Source of the DNA: Streptomyces fildesensis
GTDB taxonomy: Bacteria; Actinomycetota; Actinomycetes; Streptomycetales; Streptomycetaceae
Length of the DNA: 64,000 nt
Direction: 5' to 3'
Assembly (NCBI RefSeq): GCF_016107395.1
Contig: NZ_JAAIKO010000029.1
Location: forward strand, 38,165-102,164
Shown here: positions 32,286 to 40,958 of the stretch, piece after piece
How the letters are laid out: each line of letters starts with the position of its first letter
Numbering within the stretch: position 1 is the first letter of the stretch
Notes under the pieces: model-generated
What the model was told of the DNA's origin: nothing
The model's input: only the letters and a program-made list of their open reading frames with translations
Databases searched by the model: none
Position numbers and translations under genes: made by a program

Positions 32286-33216
32286 CCCCGGCTCTGGGGC
32301 TCCGGCTGCGCCGCCGCGAGGCGGCGGCGGGCGGGCCCGACCCACGTGCGGACGGCCCCTGGGGGCCCGCGCCGGTGATCGAGGTGCGGTCGCTGCTCAA
32401 GACGTACGGGCACGGCGACGCGGTCGTGCGCGCGCTCGGCGGCCCGCCGGACCCGGACAGCGGCACGGCGCCCGGCGTCGACCTCGTCGTGCGACAGGGC
32501 GACAGGGCGACATGGTGGCCGTGATGGGCAGTTCGGGGTCGGGCAAGTCGACGCTGATGAACATCCTCGGCTGTCTGGACGTGCCCACCTCCGGCCGGTA
32601 CCTGCTGGACGGGATCGACGTGGGCGGCCTGGACGAGCACCAGCTCTCGCTGGTCCGCAACCGCAAGATCGGGTTCGTCTTCCAGTCCTTCAACCTGGTG
32701 CCGCGTACGTCCGCGCTCGCGCAGGTGGAACTGCCGTTGGCGTACGCCGGGGTGAAGACGGCCGAGCGGCGCCGCCGCGCGGTGGCGGCCCTGGAGCTGG
32801 TGGGTCTCGCCGACCGGATGGACCACCGCCCCAATGAGCTGTCCGGCGGGCAGCAGCAGCGGGTGGCGGTGGCGCGGGCGCTGGTCACGGCGCCGGCGAT
32901 GCTGCTGGCGGACGAGCCCACCGGAAACCTGGACAGCCACAGCACCGAGGAGGTGCTCGCCATCGTCGACCGGCTCAACGCCTCGGGGCGCACCGTCGTG
33001 CTGATCACTCACGAGGACGAGGTCGCCCGGCACGCCAAGCGGGTGCTGCGGCTGGTCGACGGCCAGGTCGTGGAGGACGTACGGCAGGCGCCGGCGGACG
33101 GTCCGCCGCCCGCGCTGCGGGATCCCGCCGCCTTCGCGGCCGCCGCCCCGCACGCACCGCACGCACCGAACTCCTCGTCTTCCTCGCGGGCGCTGACCGG
33201 CGGAGGCAGCCGGTGA
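32282..33216 (+). pseudogene. MacB-like ABC transporter ATPase, frameshifted by 8-bp duplication
   Basis: ATG 32282 overlaps the adaptor stop and starts a normal ABC ATPase (VIEVRSLLKTYGHGDAVVRAL, then GVDLVVRQGD). Here CGACAGGG is present twice in tandem (32492-32499, 32500-32507). Deleting one copy restores RQGDMVAVMGSSGSGKST; as it stands the frame ends at a TGA at 32522-32524. The remainder is intact in the other frame: Walker A GSSGSGKST, Q-loop FVFQSFNL, signature LSGGQQQR, Walker B LLADEPTGNLD and a His switch ITHEDE. It is therefore a recent knock-out unless translation re-initiates at the GTG/ATG codons near 32513-32524. The repaired protein would have 308 residues. Confidence 0.8.
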
Positions 33217-34424
33217 ACCCGTTCGAGACGCTGCGCTTCGCCTTCGGCGGACTCGCAGCGAACAAGGTGCGGTCCGCGCTGACCATGCTCGGGGTGCTGA
33301 TCGGGGTGGCCGCGGTCATCCTGCTGCTCGCGGTGGGCAACGGCTCCTCGCAGGCGGTGAAGGACTCCATCGAGAAGCTGGGCACCAACTCCCTGACCAT
33401 CTCGTCGGGCGCCGGATTCGGCGGCGGGCGCTCCTCGTCGACCGTGAAACCGCTGACGGTCGCCGACGCCAAGGCACTCGCCGACCCCGCCCAGGCACCC
33501 AGCATCCAGGCCGTCGCGCCGGAGGTCACCACCTCCCAGACGGCGCTGTACCAGGGCACCTCGCACACGGTCGGCCAGGTCGTGGGCACCTACCCGGCGT
33601 ACTTCGAAGCCTCGAACAGCAAGGTCGTCAAGGGCGACTACTTCAGCGCCGACGATGTGCTCAACTCCCGCAAGGTGGCGGTGATCGGTGCCACCACGGC
33701 GACCGACCTGTTCGGGACCGCCAGCCCGATCGGCAGGTCGGTGGTGCTCGGCGGCACACCGTTCACCGTGGTCGGGGAGCTGGCGGCCAAGGGCGGCACC
33801 GGATTCCAGGACCCGGACGACGTCGTGATCGCCCCCCTGACGACCGTGCAGAACGCGTTCACCGGCTTCGGCTCGCTGAACCAGATCCTGGTCGAGGCGA
33901 AGTCGGCCGACGCCACGACCCCGGCGCAGAACGAGATCACCGCCGTACTGATGGGGCAGCACGGCCTCAAGGACCCGTCGGCGCTCGACTTCCGGGTGAG
34001 CAGCCAGGAGTCGCTGCTGACCACCCAGGCGTCGACCAACAAGACCTTCACGGTGCTGCTGGGTGCGATGGCCGCGATCTCGCTGCTGGTCGGCGGGATC
34101 GGCATCACCAACATCATGCTGGTGACGGTGACCGAGCGGACCCGGGAGATCGGGATCCGCAAGGCGATCGGCGCCCCGCGGGGCGTCATCCTGGGGCAGT
34201 TCCTGGCCGAGTCGACACTGCTGTCGCTGGTCGGCGGCGGGCTCGGGGTGGCGGTGGGGCTCATCGGCTCCCACTTCACGATCGTCGGCATCAAACCGGT
34301 GGTCATCCCGGAGTCGGTCGTCGGCGCGTTCGCCATCGCCGTGGCGATCGGGCTGTTCTTCGGCAGCTACCCGGCCAACCGCGCCGCGAGCCTGCGGCCC
34401 ATCGAGGCCCTGCGGCACGAGTGA
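33213..34424 (+). CDS. MacB-like ABC transporter permease (FtsX family)
   Basis: An intact 403-residue permease. It has one N-terminal membrane helix (about residues 20-42, MLGVLIGVAAVILLLAVGNG), a large extracytoplasmic MacB_PCD domain (about 45-270) and three C-terminal helices in the FtsX region (TVTERTREIGIRKAIGAPRG marks the coupling helix; final PANRAASLRPIEALRHE). Its GTG start overlaps the ATPase stop (GTGA). In complete systems it works with the ATPase and adaptor to export or sense peptides or drugs. Here those partners are both frameshifted, so it is probably not functional. Confidence 0.88.
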   Translation: MNPFETLRFAFGGLAANKVRSALTMLGVLIGVAAVILLLAVGNGSSQAVKDSIEKLGTNSLTISSGAGFGGGRSSSTVKPLTVADAKALADPAQAPSIQAVAPEVTTSQTALYQGTSHTVGQVVGTYPAYFEASNSKVVKGDYFSADDVLNSRKVAVIGATTATDLFGTASPIGRSVVLGGTPFTVVGELAAKGGTGFQDPDDVVIAPLTTVQNAFTGFGSLNQILVEAKSADATTPAQNEITAVLMGQHGLKDPSALDFRVSSQESLLTTQASTNKTFTVLLGAMAAISLLVGGIGITNIMLVTVTERTREIGIRKAIGAPRGVILGQFLAESTLLSLVGGGLGVAVGLIGSHFTIVGIKPVVIPESVVGAFAIAVAIGLFFGSYPANRAASLRPIEALRHE

Positions 34425-34522
34425 GACGGCGGGTGCGACGCCTTCCCGGCGACGATCACTCCCCCGCTCGCCCACCCCGCCTCGATCATTCCCCCTCGAC
34501 AGCACGGACAGGAGAAGCGGAC

Positions 34523-34715
34523 ATGGCCCGACGCCGCACCGATCTCGTGAAGGCCGACGCCCAGGATCCGGCGCCGTCCGACACCTACACCGAGTACGAC
34601 CCCGGCTTCAGCGACCCGGACGGCACCACCCGTCTGCCGGTGGTCCCCGGCACCTCGGCAGCGGAGCCCTACGGTTTCGCGGAGGCGGGCCGGGCGGAGA
34701 TCCTCGAGAGCTCCG
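34523..34715 (+). other. Start of an unknown gene truncated at a deletion scar
   Basis: ATG 34523, with an AGGAGAA site, begins a reading frame (MARRRTDLVKADAQ, then PSDTYTEYDPGFSDPDGTTRLPVVPG) with normal codon bias for about 60 codons. It then runs out of frame over the sensor-kinase remnant without conservation, ending at 35044. The N-terminal part is acidic after a basic start and matches no family I know. The likely explanation is that a deletion joined the beginning of one gene to the end of a histidine kinase gene. Confidence 0.4.
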
Positions 34716-34955
34716 GTGGCCGGCCGGCGGCCCGGCTCGGGGCCCGGGCTGACGCCCGAGCAGGCGGCCCGGGTCTTCGAGCGCTTCTACCGGGTGGACG
34801 CCTCCCGCAGCCGCCAGGAAGGCGGCGGCGCCGGGCTGGGCCTCGCGATCGCCTCCGCGCTGGTGTCGGCCCATCACGGCGAGGTGGAACTGGTGACCTC
34901 CCCCGGCGAGGGAGCCGTCTTCCGGGTGCTGCTGCCCTCTGCCGCGGAGCTGTGA
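34716..34955 (+). pseudogene. Histidine kinase C-terminal remnant
   Basis: The frame ending at 34955 encodes only the end of a sensor kinase ATPase domain: the GPGLTPEQAARVFERFYR segment (G1/F box), GAGLGLAIASALV (G2 box) and a closing TSPGEGAVFRVLLP strand. Sensor, HisKA and N-box parts are missing, and the apparent GTG start at 34716 has no ribosome site. Together with the missing response regulator, it suggests loss of the two-component system that controlled the MacAB-like genes. Confidence 0.75.
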
Positions 34956-34974
34956 GGGCCGCACCCGTACGACG

Positions 34975-34994
34975 GCCGGCCCGCGGCGGCCGGC
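34975..34994. terminator. Small GC hairpin between convergent genes
   Basis: GCCGGCC (34975-34981) pairs with GGCCGGC (34988-34994) around a six-base loop, in the 45-base gap between the kinase remnant and the VOC gene. It is short and lacks a U tract, so termination is only probable. Confidence 0.4.
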
Positions 34995-35000
34995 TTCCGG

Positions 35001-35450
35001 CTACTGGACGTCGAACTCGTTGCCCTCCGGGTCGGCCATGGTGACGTGGCTGCCCCCCGGCTCGGACACGACGTTCAGTACGGTGGCGCCGAGCGCTTCC
35101 AGCCGCTTGACCTCCGCCTCGCGGGCCTCCGCACCGACGTGCAGGTCGATGTGCAGCCGGTTCTTGCCCTGTTTGGGCTCCGGGACGCCCTGGAAGAGCA
35201 CCCGCCGGTCCAGGCCCATGCCGGTGGCGGCATCGAACGGGTCCTCCGGGTGGCGCACGGCCGCCAGCGTCGACCAGCCCCGGCGCCCTTCGGTATCGAT
35301 CAGATCGGCCTCGGCGATCGCGCCGACGCCCAGCAGCCGCTCGATGAGCGCGGTGTGGTCCTCGACCTCGTAGCCCAGTGCCTGTGCCCAGAAACCGGCG
35401 AGCCGGTGGGGGTCGGCGCAGTCGATGACGAGTTTCCAGTGCAAGGCCAT
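35001..35450 (-). CDS. VOC (glyoxalase-like) family protein
   Basis: A 149-residue vicinal-oxygen-chelate protein. It opens with WKLVIDCADPHRLAGFWAQALGYEV and closes with ATVLNVVSEPGGSHVTMADPEGNEFDVQ, the usual two-module fold; KNRLHIDLHV in the middle supplies a metal-ligand-type His. AGGAGG lies just before the ATG on the minus strand. It is a stand-alone gene, and the substrate is unknown. It marks the right border of the decayed exporter locus. Confidence 0.87.
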   Translation of the reverse strand: MALHWKLVIDCADPHRLAGFWAQALGYEVEDHTALIERLLGVGAIAEADLIDTEGRRGWSTLAAVRHPEDPFDAATGMGLDRRVLFQGVPEPKQGKNRLHIDLHVGAEAREAEVKRLEALGATVLNVVSEPGGSHVTMADPEGNEFDVQ

Positions 35451-35537
35451 ACGTTCCTCCTTGAGTGGGCGGACCAGGACATGTCCGGTCCCGCTTCGAT
35501 GTAACCAGTTATGGGATGCGGTGACCGGCCGACGGGC

Positions 35538-37322
35538 TCACCCTGTCCCGGCTGCGGCATCGGGAGACTGCCAGGCCGCGGCACAGAGCGAGTTCTCCGC
35601 CACTTCTGCGTACAGCGCGGCGCCCAGCCAGGCACGGGCGAAGTGGGTCGTGTCGGCCGGGAGCAGACGGCCGAAGGGGTCGCGGGCGCGTTCGGTGGCG
35701 GCCTGTTGCAGTGCGGCCAAGAGGTCGGCGGCGGTGGGGAGGGCGGAACGGCGCAGGCGGTGGGCGTCGGACGACAGCGATCCGGGAACGGCGAGAAAGC
35801 GCCGCCCTGCCGCGACGGCCTGTTCGAGACGCCGGCGCAGGAGATGGAGCGGAGCCCGGTCCAGCGGTTCGGCGCCGGGGCCGGGCCCGGTCGGCTGCGG
35901 TGGCAGGGTGGGGAGGTCGGCGCGCTGGAGGCGGTCCAGGCCCATGTCGATGCGGCGGCCGGGATCGGCGGGGTGCGCGATCGCCAGCAGGTGCAGCCGG
36001 GGCTGGGGCGCCGGGACGAGGCGGCCGACGATCCGCAGTCGCGCACCGGGGAGCGCTGCCAGCATCCGGAGGTTGTCCCGGTGGGCCAGTGCGGGGTGGT
36101 CATGGGCCGCGGTGAGCCGGAGCGTCAGATCGTCGCACGCGGCGAGTAGGCAGTCCCCGCCGGTCTCGCGGGCTGCTCCCAGGATCGTGACGTCGAGGAA
36201 GAGCAGATCGGCGCCCGCGTGCGAGGTCTCCGCGCCGGGGGCGCGTGCGCGGAGGGCGCGGGCGACCTGCTCGGCGGCCGGTACCGCCCACAGCGCCCCG
36301 AGGGGTTCCGCCGTCCAGGCGGCTCCCGCCGCCCGCACCGCCTTGACCGCCGCGCCCGCGCCGAGCCGGCCGGTCGGCGAGACGGTGGCCCCCGACAGGG
36401 CGAGCCCCGCGTGGGAGAGCTCCCGGTGGGTGAGGGCGGTGTCGCCGAGCCGCACGGTGCGGTCGGCCGCGGCGGCGGCCCGGCCGGGGCCGCCGGGTGC
36501 GATGTCCGAGACGGTGTAGAGCCGGCCATCGGCGGCCGCGGCCCAGGTGGTGGCGCCGGCGTAACCGCCCGCGGTGATCAGCGGTTCGGTGAACAGCCCG
36601 TACAACCGCAGGGATCCGTCGGGCACATAGGCCTGCCGGGCGGTACCGCGCAGGGCGGCCAGTTCGGAGTCCTTCGCGTCGGGCAACCGGTGGGCGGTGG
36701 CCAGCAGTTCCCGTACCGCGGCGGTCAGGTCCCCCAGCCGGTGTGCCGGGTCGGCGGAGCGCGCGGCGCGCAGCCCGTTGACGACCGAGACGGCCGCCGC
36801 GGCCGGGCGGGGCAGCCCACCGAGCCGGGCCGCGTGGGCCGCCCGCAGCAACTCGGCCTGCAGGACGGCCCCGGCACCCTCGATACCCGCGTCGAGAACG
36901 GCGGCCCCGGCCGCCCACAGGGCGCCGGCGGCAGCCCGTTGCTCGGGCGTCGCAACGTCCTCGGTAGCGGCTTCCGGGGCCGGAGCGGCCCCGCTGTCCG
37001 TGGCCGTGTCCTTGGGCGAAGGCGCCGGTTCGTCGTCGGCCACGGGCGCCGCGGACGCGACGGCCGCGCGGTGTAGACAGTCCGGGGCGAGCAGACAACC
37101 GCAGCGGATCCCGCCCTGGGTGGTTACCACCCCGGCGGGGGCGTGGAGTTCCAGGCTGATCTCGTCGTCGACCGCGATCCGTACCGTGTCGCCGTCACGG
37201 ACGGCGGGCCTGGCCGCGATCTTGACCGCGGCGGCGTCGAGGCGTTTGCGCAGCCGGGGCGAGAGGGCGCCGACGATCTCGGCGGTCACGGCGGGTGCGA
37301 CGGCGGGGAGGTCCTGGCTCAT
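35538..37322 (-). CDS. SWIM zinc-finger protein (YehQ-like), last gene of the MoxR-VWA operon
   Basis: A 594-residue protein with a SWIM zinc finger CxCx5CxH: Cys74, Cys76, Cys82 and His84 in IRCGCLLAPDCLHRA. SWIM motifs bind nucleic acid or protein. The rest is helical and Ala-rich without a recognised fold; it includes LYGLFTEPLITAGGYAG and a C-terminal half with many Arg-Leu helices. It starts by ATGA overlap with the stop of the VWA gene and is the last of five coupled genes. E. coli YehQ, a SWIM protein of similar size, sits with YehL (MoxR) and YehP (VWA), which supports a shared machine. Function is unknown. Confidence 0.82.
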   Translation of the reverse strand: MSQDLPAVAPAVTAEIVGALSPRLRKRLDAAAVKIAARPAVRDGDTVRIAVDDEISLELHAPAGVVTTQGGIRCGCLLAPDCLHRAAVASAAPVADDEPAPSPKDTATDSGAAPAPEAATEDVATPEQRAAAGALWAAGAAVLDAGIEGAGAVLQAELLRAAHAARLGGLPRPAAAAVSVVNGLRAARSADPAHRLGDLTAAVRELLATAHRLPDAKDSELAALRGTARQAYVPDGSLRLYGLFTEPLITAGGYAGATTWAAAADGRLYTVSDIAPGGPGRAAAAADRTVRLGDTALTHRELSHAGLALSGATVSPTGRLGAGAAVKAVRAAGAAWTAEPLGALWAVPAAEQVARALRARAPGAETSHAGADLLFLDVTILGAARETGGDCLLAACDDLTLRLTAAHDHPALAHRDNLRMLAALPGARLRIVGRLVPAPQPRLHLLAIAHPADPGRRIDMGLDRLQRADLPTLPPQPTGPGPGAEPLDRAPLHLLRRRLEQAVAAGRRFLAVPGSLSSDAHRLRRSALPTAADLLAALQQAATERARDPFGRLLPADTTHFARAWLGAALYAEVAENSLCAAAWQSPDAAAGTG

Positions 37323-40300
37323 GCGATCTTCTCCCCTACCCAGCGGGCGAGTTCGAGCGGGCTGAGGGCGGCGACCGGCATACCGGCGGCGACGAGCTGG
37401 CCGGCTACACCGGTCGAGTACCGGGGACGTCCGGCGTCGTCCAGGCTCGCGCAGCCGAGTACATGGCAGCCGGCCCCGACGAGGGAACGGACTTCGGAGA
37501 GCAGTCCGCCGAGCGGATAGCCCTCCTCGAAGTCGCTGATCACGACGACGAGGGTGCGGGACGGCACGGTCACCAGCGTGCGCGCGTGGCGCAGTCCGGC
37601 GGCGATGTGGGTGCCGCCGCCGACGCGGACCTCGAGGAGCAGCGAGAGGGGATCGTGCACCTGGTCGGTGAGGTCGATGACCTCGGTGGAGAAGGCCAGG
37701 AAGTGGGTGGACAGGGTGGGTACTCCGGCGAGCACCGCGGCTGTGAGGGCCGACCAGATGGTGGAGGACTCCATCGAGCCCGACACATCGGTGACCAGGA
37801 CCAGCCGCCAGTCGGCGGCACGCCGCGCGCGGGAGCGGAAGACGGGCCGCTCGGGGATGACCTGGACGCTGCCGTCGGGTGCCCGGCGTGCGGTCGCGAG
37901 GTTGGCGCGCAGGGTGCGCGCCAGATCGAGCCGTCCGCCGGGGCGCCGGCTGGGGCGGGGCAGCGTCATGCCGGTCATGGCGGGCCGCAGTCGGGTGGCG
38001 AGTTGCCGGGTGAGTTGCTCGACGAGCCGGCGCACCAGCGGGCGGAGCGCACCCAGCCGGGCCTCGGGCAGCCCGCCGGCGTGCTGCAGGACGGTCTTGA
38101 GCAGATCCACGGAGGGCCGGACACTGCTGGGATCGAGTTCGGTCAGTACATCGCGGCGCCCGGACGCGGCCGCCGCCGCGAGCACTTCCTCGCGGATGCC
38201 GGGACCGAACAGCACGGCCAGTTCCTCGGACCATTCCCGGACCCCCGGGTACGGGGTCTGGCGGCCACCGCGGTTGCCCCCGGCACTGCCCGTGAGGTCA
38301 CCGCGCGAGCCCTCGCCGCGACCGCTGCCGTACAGCTCGTCCAGGGCGGTGGCCAACGGCGCCGCTGACGGCGGCAGTTGATCGGTGCGGCGGCCGAGTA
38401 CCAGCCGCCATCGGTCGGCCGGGGCCAGGATCCGGTCCTCGGCGGCAGGAAGCGGCGGCGACGGGGCGGCTGGGGCTGCCGGATCCGCCGCCCCGGCCGG
38501 GTCGGAGGGTTCGGCGGCTTCGGCCGGTTCGGTGACGGGCGGGGCCGGGAGCGCGGCGGGCAGCAGACCCAGCCGGCCCAGCGTCTCGCGGGCGGTGAGA
38601 TCGGCCCGGGTCCACCGCGCCAGCGCGGCCGGGTCGATGCCGTCCGTGTCGGTGATGTGGCCCGTGTCGTCCCCGAGTCGTGCCTCCACGGTCGTCAGCA
38701 ACCGGTCGCGGGCGGCCGGGCTGAGGGTGTCGAAGCCGCCGCGCAGCGCGGGCAGACGGTCCAGGAAGGCGCTGTCGCCGAGGTCCGTGATCCGGCCCAG
38801 CAGCGGGTCCAGGACGGGTGCCATGGTCTCCAGGAGCGGGCCCGCCGCGGTGAGCAGGCCGGTGAGACGGGCGGTCAGGGCGCCCCGGCAGCCGGCGTCC
38901 GCGGCCGCGTCGACCCAGGACGCGGCGCGGGTGCCGAAGGCGTGCGCGTCCTCGTGTCCGAGCAGAACGCGTACGGCTCCGGCCGCGGCGGACATGAGCG
39001 GTGAGCCGTCGGCGGCCAGCCGGGTGAGGGAGTCGGTGAGCCGGATGCCGCCGAAAGCGTCCGCGCGGTGGGCGAGTTCGAGCAGCGCGCGGGCGTCCGC
39101 CGGATCGTCGGAACCGGTGAGGCCGTCGACCTGGCGGACCGCGGCGGCGGTCAGCAGTTCGTTGACCGCCGTGGCTCGCTCACCGCGATCCGCGTCCACG
39201 CTGAGTCCGGCGACGTGGCCGGCCCTGATGCGGTCCAGCAGCGCGAGTGCGGTGAGCAGTTGGGGCAGTGTGCCGGTGGCGGGCACGCCCTGGCCCAGCT
39301 CCTCGAGCCGTTCGTCCGCCAGCCCGGGCAGGCCGCACGAGGCCGCCTCCGCCAGACCGTCGATGGTCTGGTCGGCGGTGGGGCCGCCCGCGTCGTGTTC
39401 TGCGCGGCGGCGTTCGCGCAGCAGCCCCTCGGCGGCCTGGCCCGGGGTGACGCCGCGGACACCGGCAGCGGCCAGCATGGCGGCGGTGGCCGGCGTCCAG
39501 CGCACCTCCCACCGGGTGGTGACGGCGTCGCTGCCGCCCGCACCCGTCACGGCCGTCGCCGAGGCGTAGGGGATGCCGCAGACCGTCAGCCGGCGCAGCA
39601 GCAGTTCCCGGCGGCGGTCGAGGTCCGAGCGCAGCGGGTCCAGCCGCAGATCGCGGGCGGCTGTGGTCCCCGCGTCGCCGGGGCCCGGCAGGCCCAAGCG
39701 GGCGACCTCCTCCTCGACGGCCGGTGCCAGACCGCTGCGCGGCGCGTCGGGGGCGGGCCGGCCGGAGCGGGTGCCGACCAGGACCCGTTCCAGCGCTCGG
39801 GCGACAGCGCGCCCCCGCCCGAGGGGCTCGCCCTGGGTGAGCACCGTCTGCACGGCCTCGATCAGCTCCCCGCGGCCGGGCGCGGGCAGACCGCGCAGCC
39901 TCGCGAGGTCGCCCGCCAGCCGCACGATCTCGCGGGCGTCCGCCGGGCCCGACGGGTGGTCCTGCGCGCGCAGTTCGGCGCAGATCCGCACCGCGGTCCC
40001 GAGGAGTGCCTCGTCGATCGCGGCCGGGCTGCCCGCCGCCCGCAGGACGAGGTGCTGCCATTCGGGGTCGCGGATGCCGGCCGGATAGCCGGACCGCTCG
40101 TCCAGCAGCGGGTAGGTGTACGGAATGAGCGACGCCGTCCACGCCGGGCCGTCGGGGGCCGGGTCGGCCGACGGGACCGGTTCGGTGTCCGGGCTCAGCA
40201 GCGCCGGGGTGTGGAAGGCGCCCACGACGACCGCGGCCCGGCGGCCGGCGGCCAGGACCTCGTCGATCCGGGCTCGCATCCACCGCTCGCGGGCCAGGTC

Positions 40301-40954
40301 CGACGCCTCCACTCCGCCGCCCCGTTCGGCGTCGTGCCGCAGCGCCCAGCCGGTGAGCAGGGCGGCGCGGCGCAGCGCCTCGGGTGCGGAGCCGGGTGCG
40401 GCGGCCTCCACGAGGCGGTCCCAGAGATCCTCTCCGGGACGCCCGGTGAGCCGGGCGTTCAGCGCGTCCCGCAGCCCGGGCCCCTCGCCGTCGGAGCTGC
40501 CCCGGCCGCCCGGCGCGCGGCGTTCGTGCCAGGCCGGGTCGGACAGCGGCAGGTCGCACGCGATGACGGGAACGCCGTGGCCCGCGGCCCAGCGCAGGGC
40601 GGCGAGCTCGGGAGAGAAGTCGGCGAACGGATAGAAGGCGGGGCCGCGCCCGTCCCCGCCGCCGGCGGCGGGGACGGCGGCCAGCGCGACCGGAGCCAGG
40701 GTGTCGGCATGGGCGAGCCAGGGCAGCCACTCCTGCAGGTCCGCGGGCAGCTCGACGAGCAGCACCTCCGGCCTTGCGGCGTCCAGCAGTTCCGGCATGA
40801 CGGCGGCGAGCGACGGCGCGTGATGGCGGACGCCGATGAGGTACGGGGCGGCGGGGCCGGTCATGGCCGCTACCGCCTCGTCCGGAGTCATGGACGGTGT
40901 CAGGGGCGGAGTCATGGGCGGCGGCACGAAATCGGTCGTGGGCGGAACGGTCAT
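37319..40954 (-). CDS. DUF5682 - VWA fusion protein
   Basis: A 1211-residue protein. Residues about 35-700 match the DUF5682 type (LIGVRHHAPSLAAVMPELLDAARPEVLLVELP near the start; a RHHAP motif followed by an acidic strand end, as in EreA/ChaN/TIKI-like folds). A Pro/Ala linker follows (about 790-830). The C-terminal VWA domain (about 1040-1211) has an intact MIDAS: DVSGSMES, the Thr in GGGTHIAAGL, and the Asp in VVISDFEEG. It thus joins the functions that E. coli seems to keep apart as YehM and YehP. It starts four bases after the MoxR stop and overlaps the SWIM gene by ATGA. VWA proteins are typical partners of MoxR ATPases. Confidence 0.85.
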   Translation of the reverse strand: MTVPPTTDFVPPPMTPPLTPSMTPDEAVAAMTGPAAPYLIGVRHHAPSLAAVMPELLDAARPEVLLVELPADLQEWLPWLAHADTLAPVALAAVPAAGGGDGRGPAFYPFADFSPELAALRWAAGHGVPVIACDLPLSDPAWHERRAPGGRGSSDGEGPGLRDALNARLTGRPGEDLWDRLVEAAAPGSAPEALRRAALLTGWALRHDAERGGGVEASDLARERWMRARIDEVLAAGRRAAVVVGAFHTPALLSPDTEPVPSADPAPDGPAWTASLIPYTYPLLDERSGYPAGIRDPEWQHLVLRAAGSPAAIDEALLGTAVRICAELRAQDHPSGPADAREIVRLAGDLARLRGLPAPGRGELIEAVQTVLTQGEPLGRGRAVARALERVLVGTRSGRPAPDAPRSGLAPAVEEEVARLGLPGPGDAGTTAARDLRLDPLRSDLDRRRELLLRRLTVCGIPYASATAVTGAGGSDAVTTRWEVRWTPATAAMLAAAGVRGVTPGQAAEGLLRERRRAEHDAGGPTADQTIDGLAEAASCGLPGLADERLEELGQGVPATGTLPQLLTALALLDRIRAGHVAGLSVDADRGERATAVNELLTAAAVRQVDGLTGSDDPADARALLELAHRADAFGGIRLTDSLTRLAADGSPLMSAAAGAVRVLLGHEDAHAFGTRAASWVDAAADAGCRGALTARLTGLLTAAGPLLETMAPVLDPLLGRITDLGDSAFLDRLPALRGGFDTLSPAARDRLLTTVEARLGDDTGHITDTDGIDPAALARWTRADLTARETLGRLGLLPAALPAPPVTEPAEAAEPSDPAGAADPAAPAAPSPPLPAAEDRILAPADRWRLVLGRRTDQLPPSAAPLATALDELYGSGRGEGSRGDLTGSAGGNRGGRQTPYPGVREWSEELAVLFGPGIREEVLAAAAASGRRDVLTELDPSSVRPSVDLLKTVLQHAGGLPEARLGALRPLVRRLVEQLTRQLATRLRPAMTGMTLPRPSRRPGGRLDLARTLRANLATARRAPDGSVQVIPERPVFRSRARRAADWRLVLVTDVSGSMESSTIWSALTAAVLAGVPTLSTHFLAFSTEVIDLTDQVHDPLSLLLEVRVGGGTHIAAGLRHARTLVTVPSRTLVVVISDFEEGYPLGGLLSEVRSLVGAGCHVLGCASLDDAGRPRYSTGVAGQLVAAGMPVAALSPLELARWVGEKIA

Positions 40955-40958
40955 GGCG

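Noticed and set aside
32492..32524. Programmed frameshifting in the ABC ATPase
   Set aside because: No slippery heptamer or downstream pseudoknot was seen; a simple 8-bp duplication explains the break, and the adjoining genes are damaged too.
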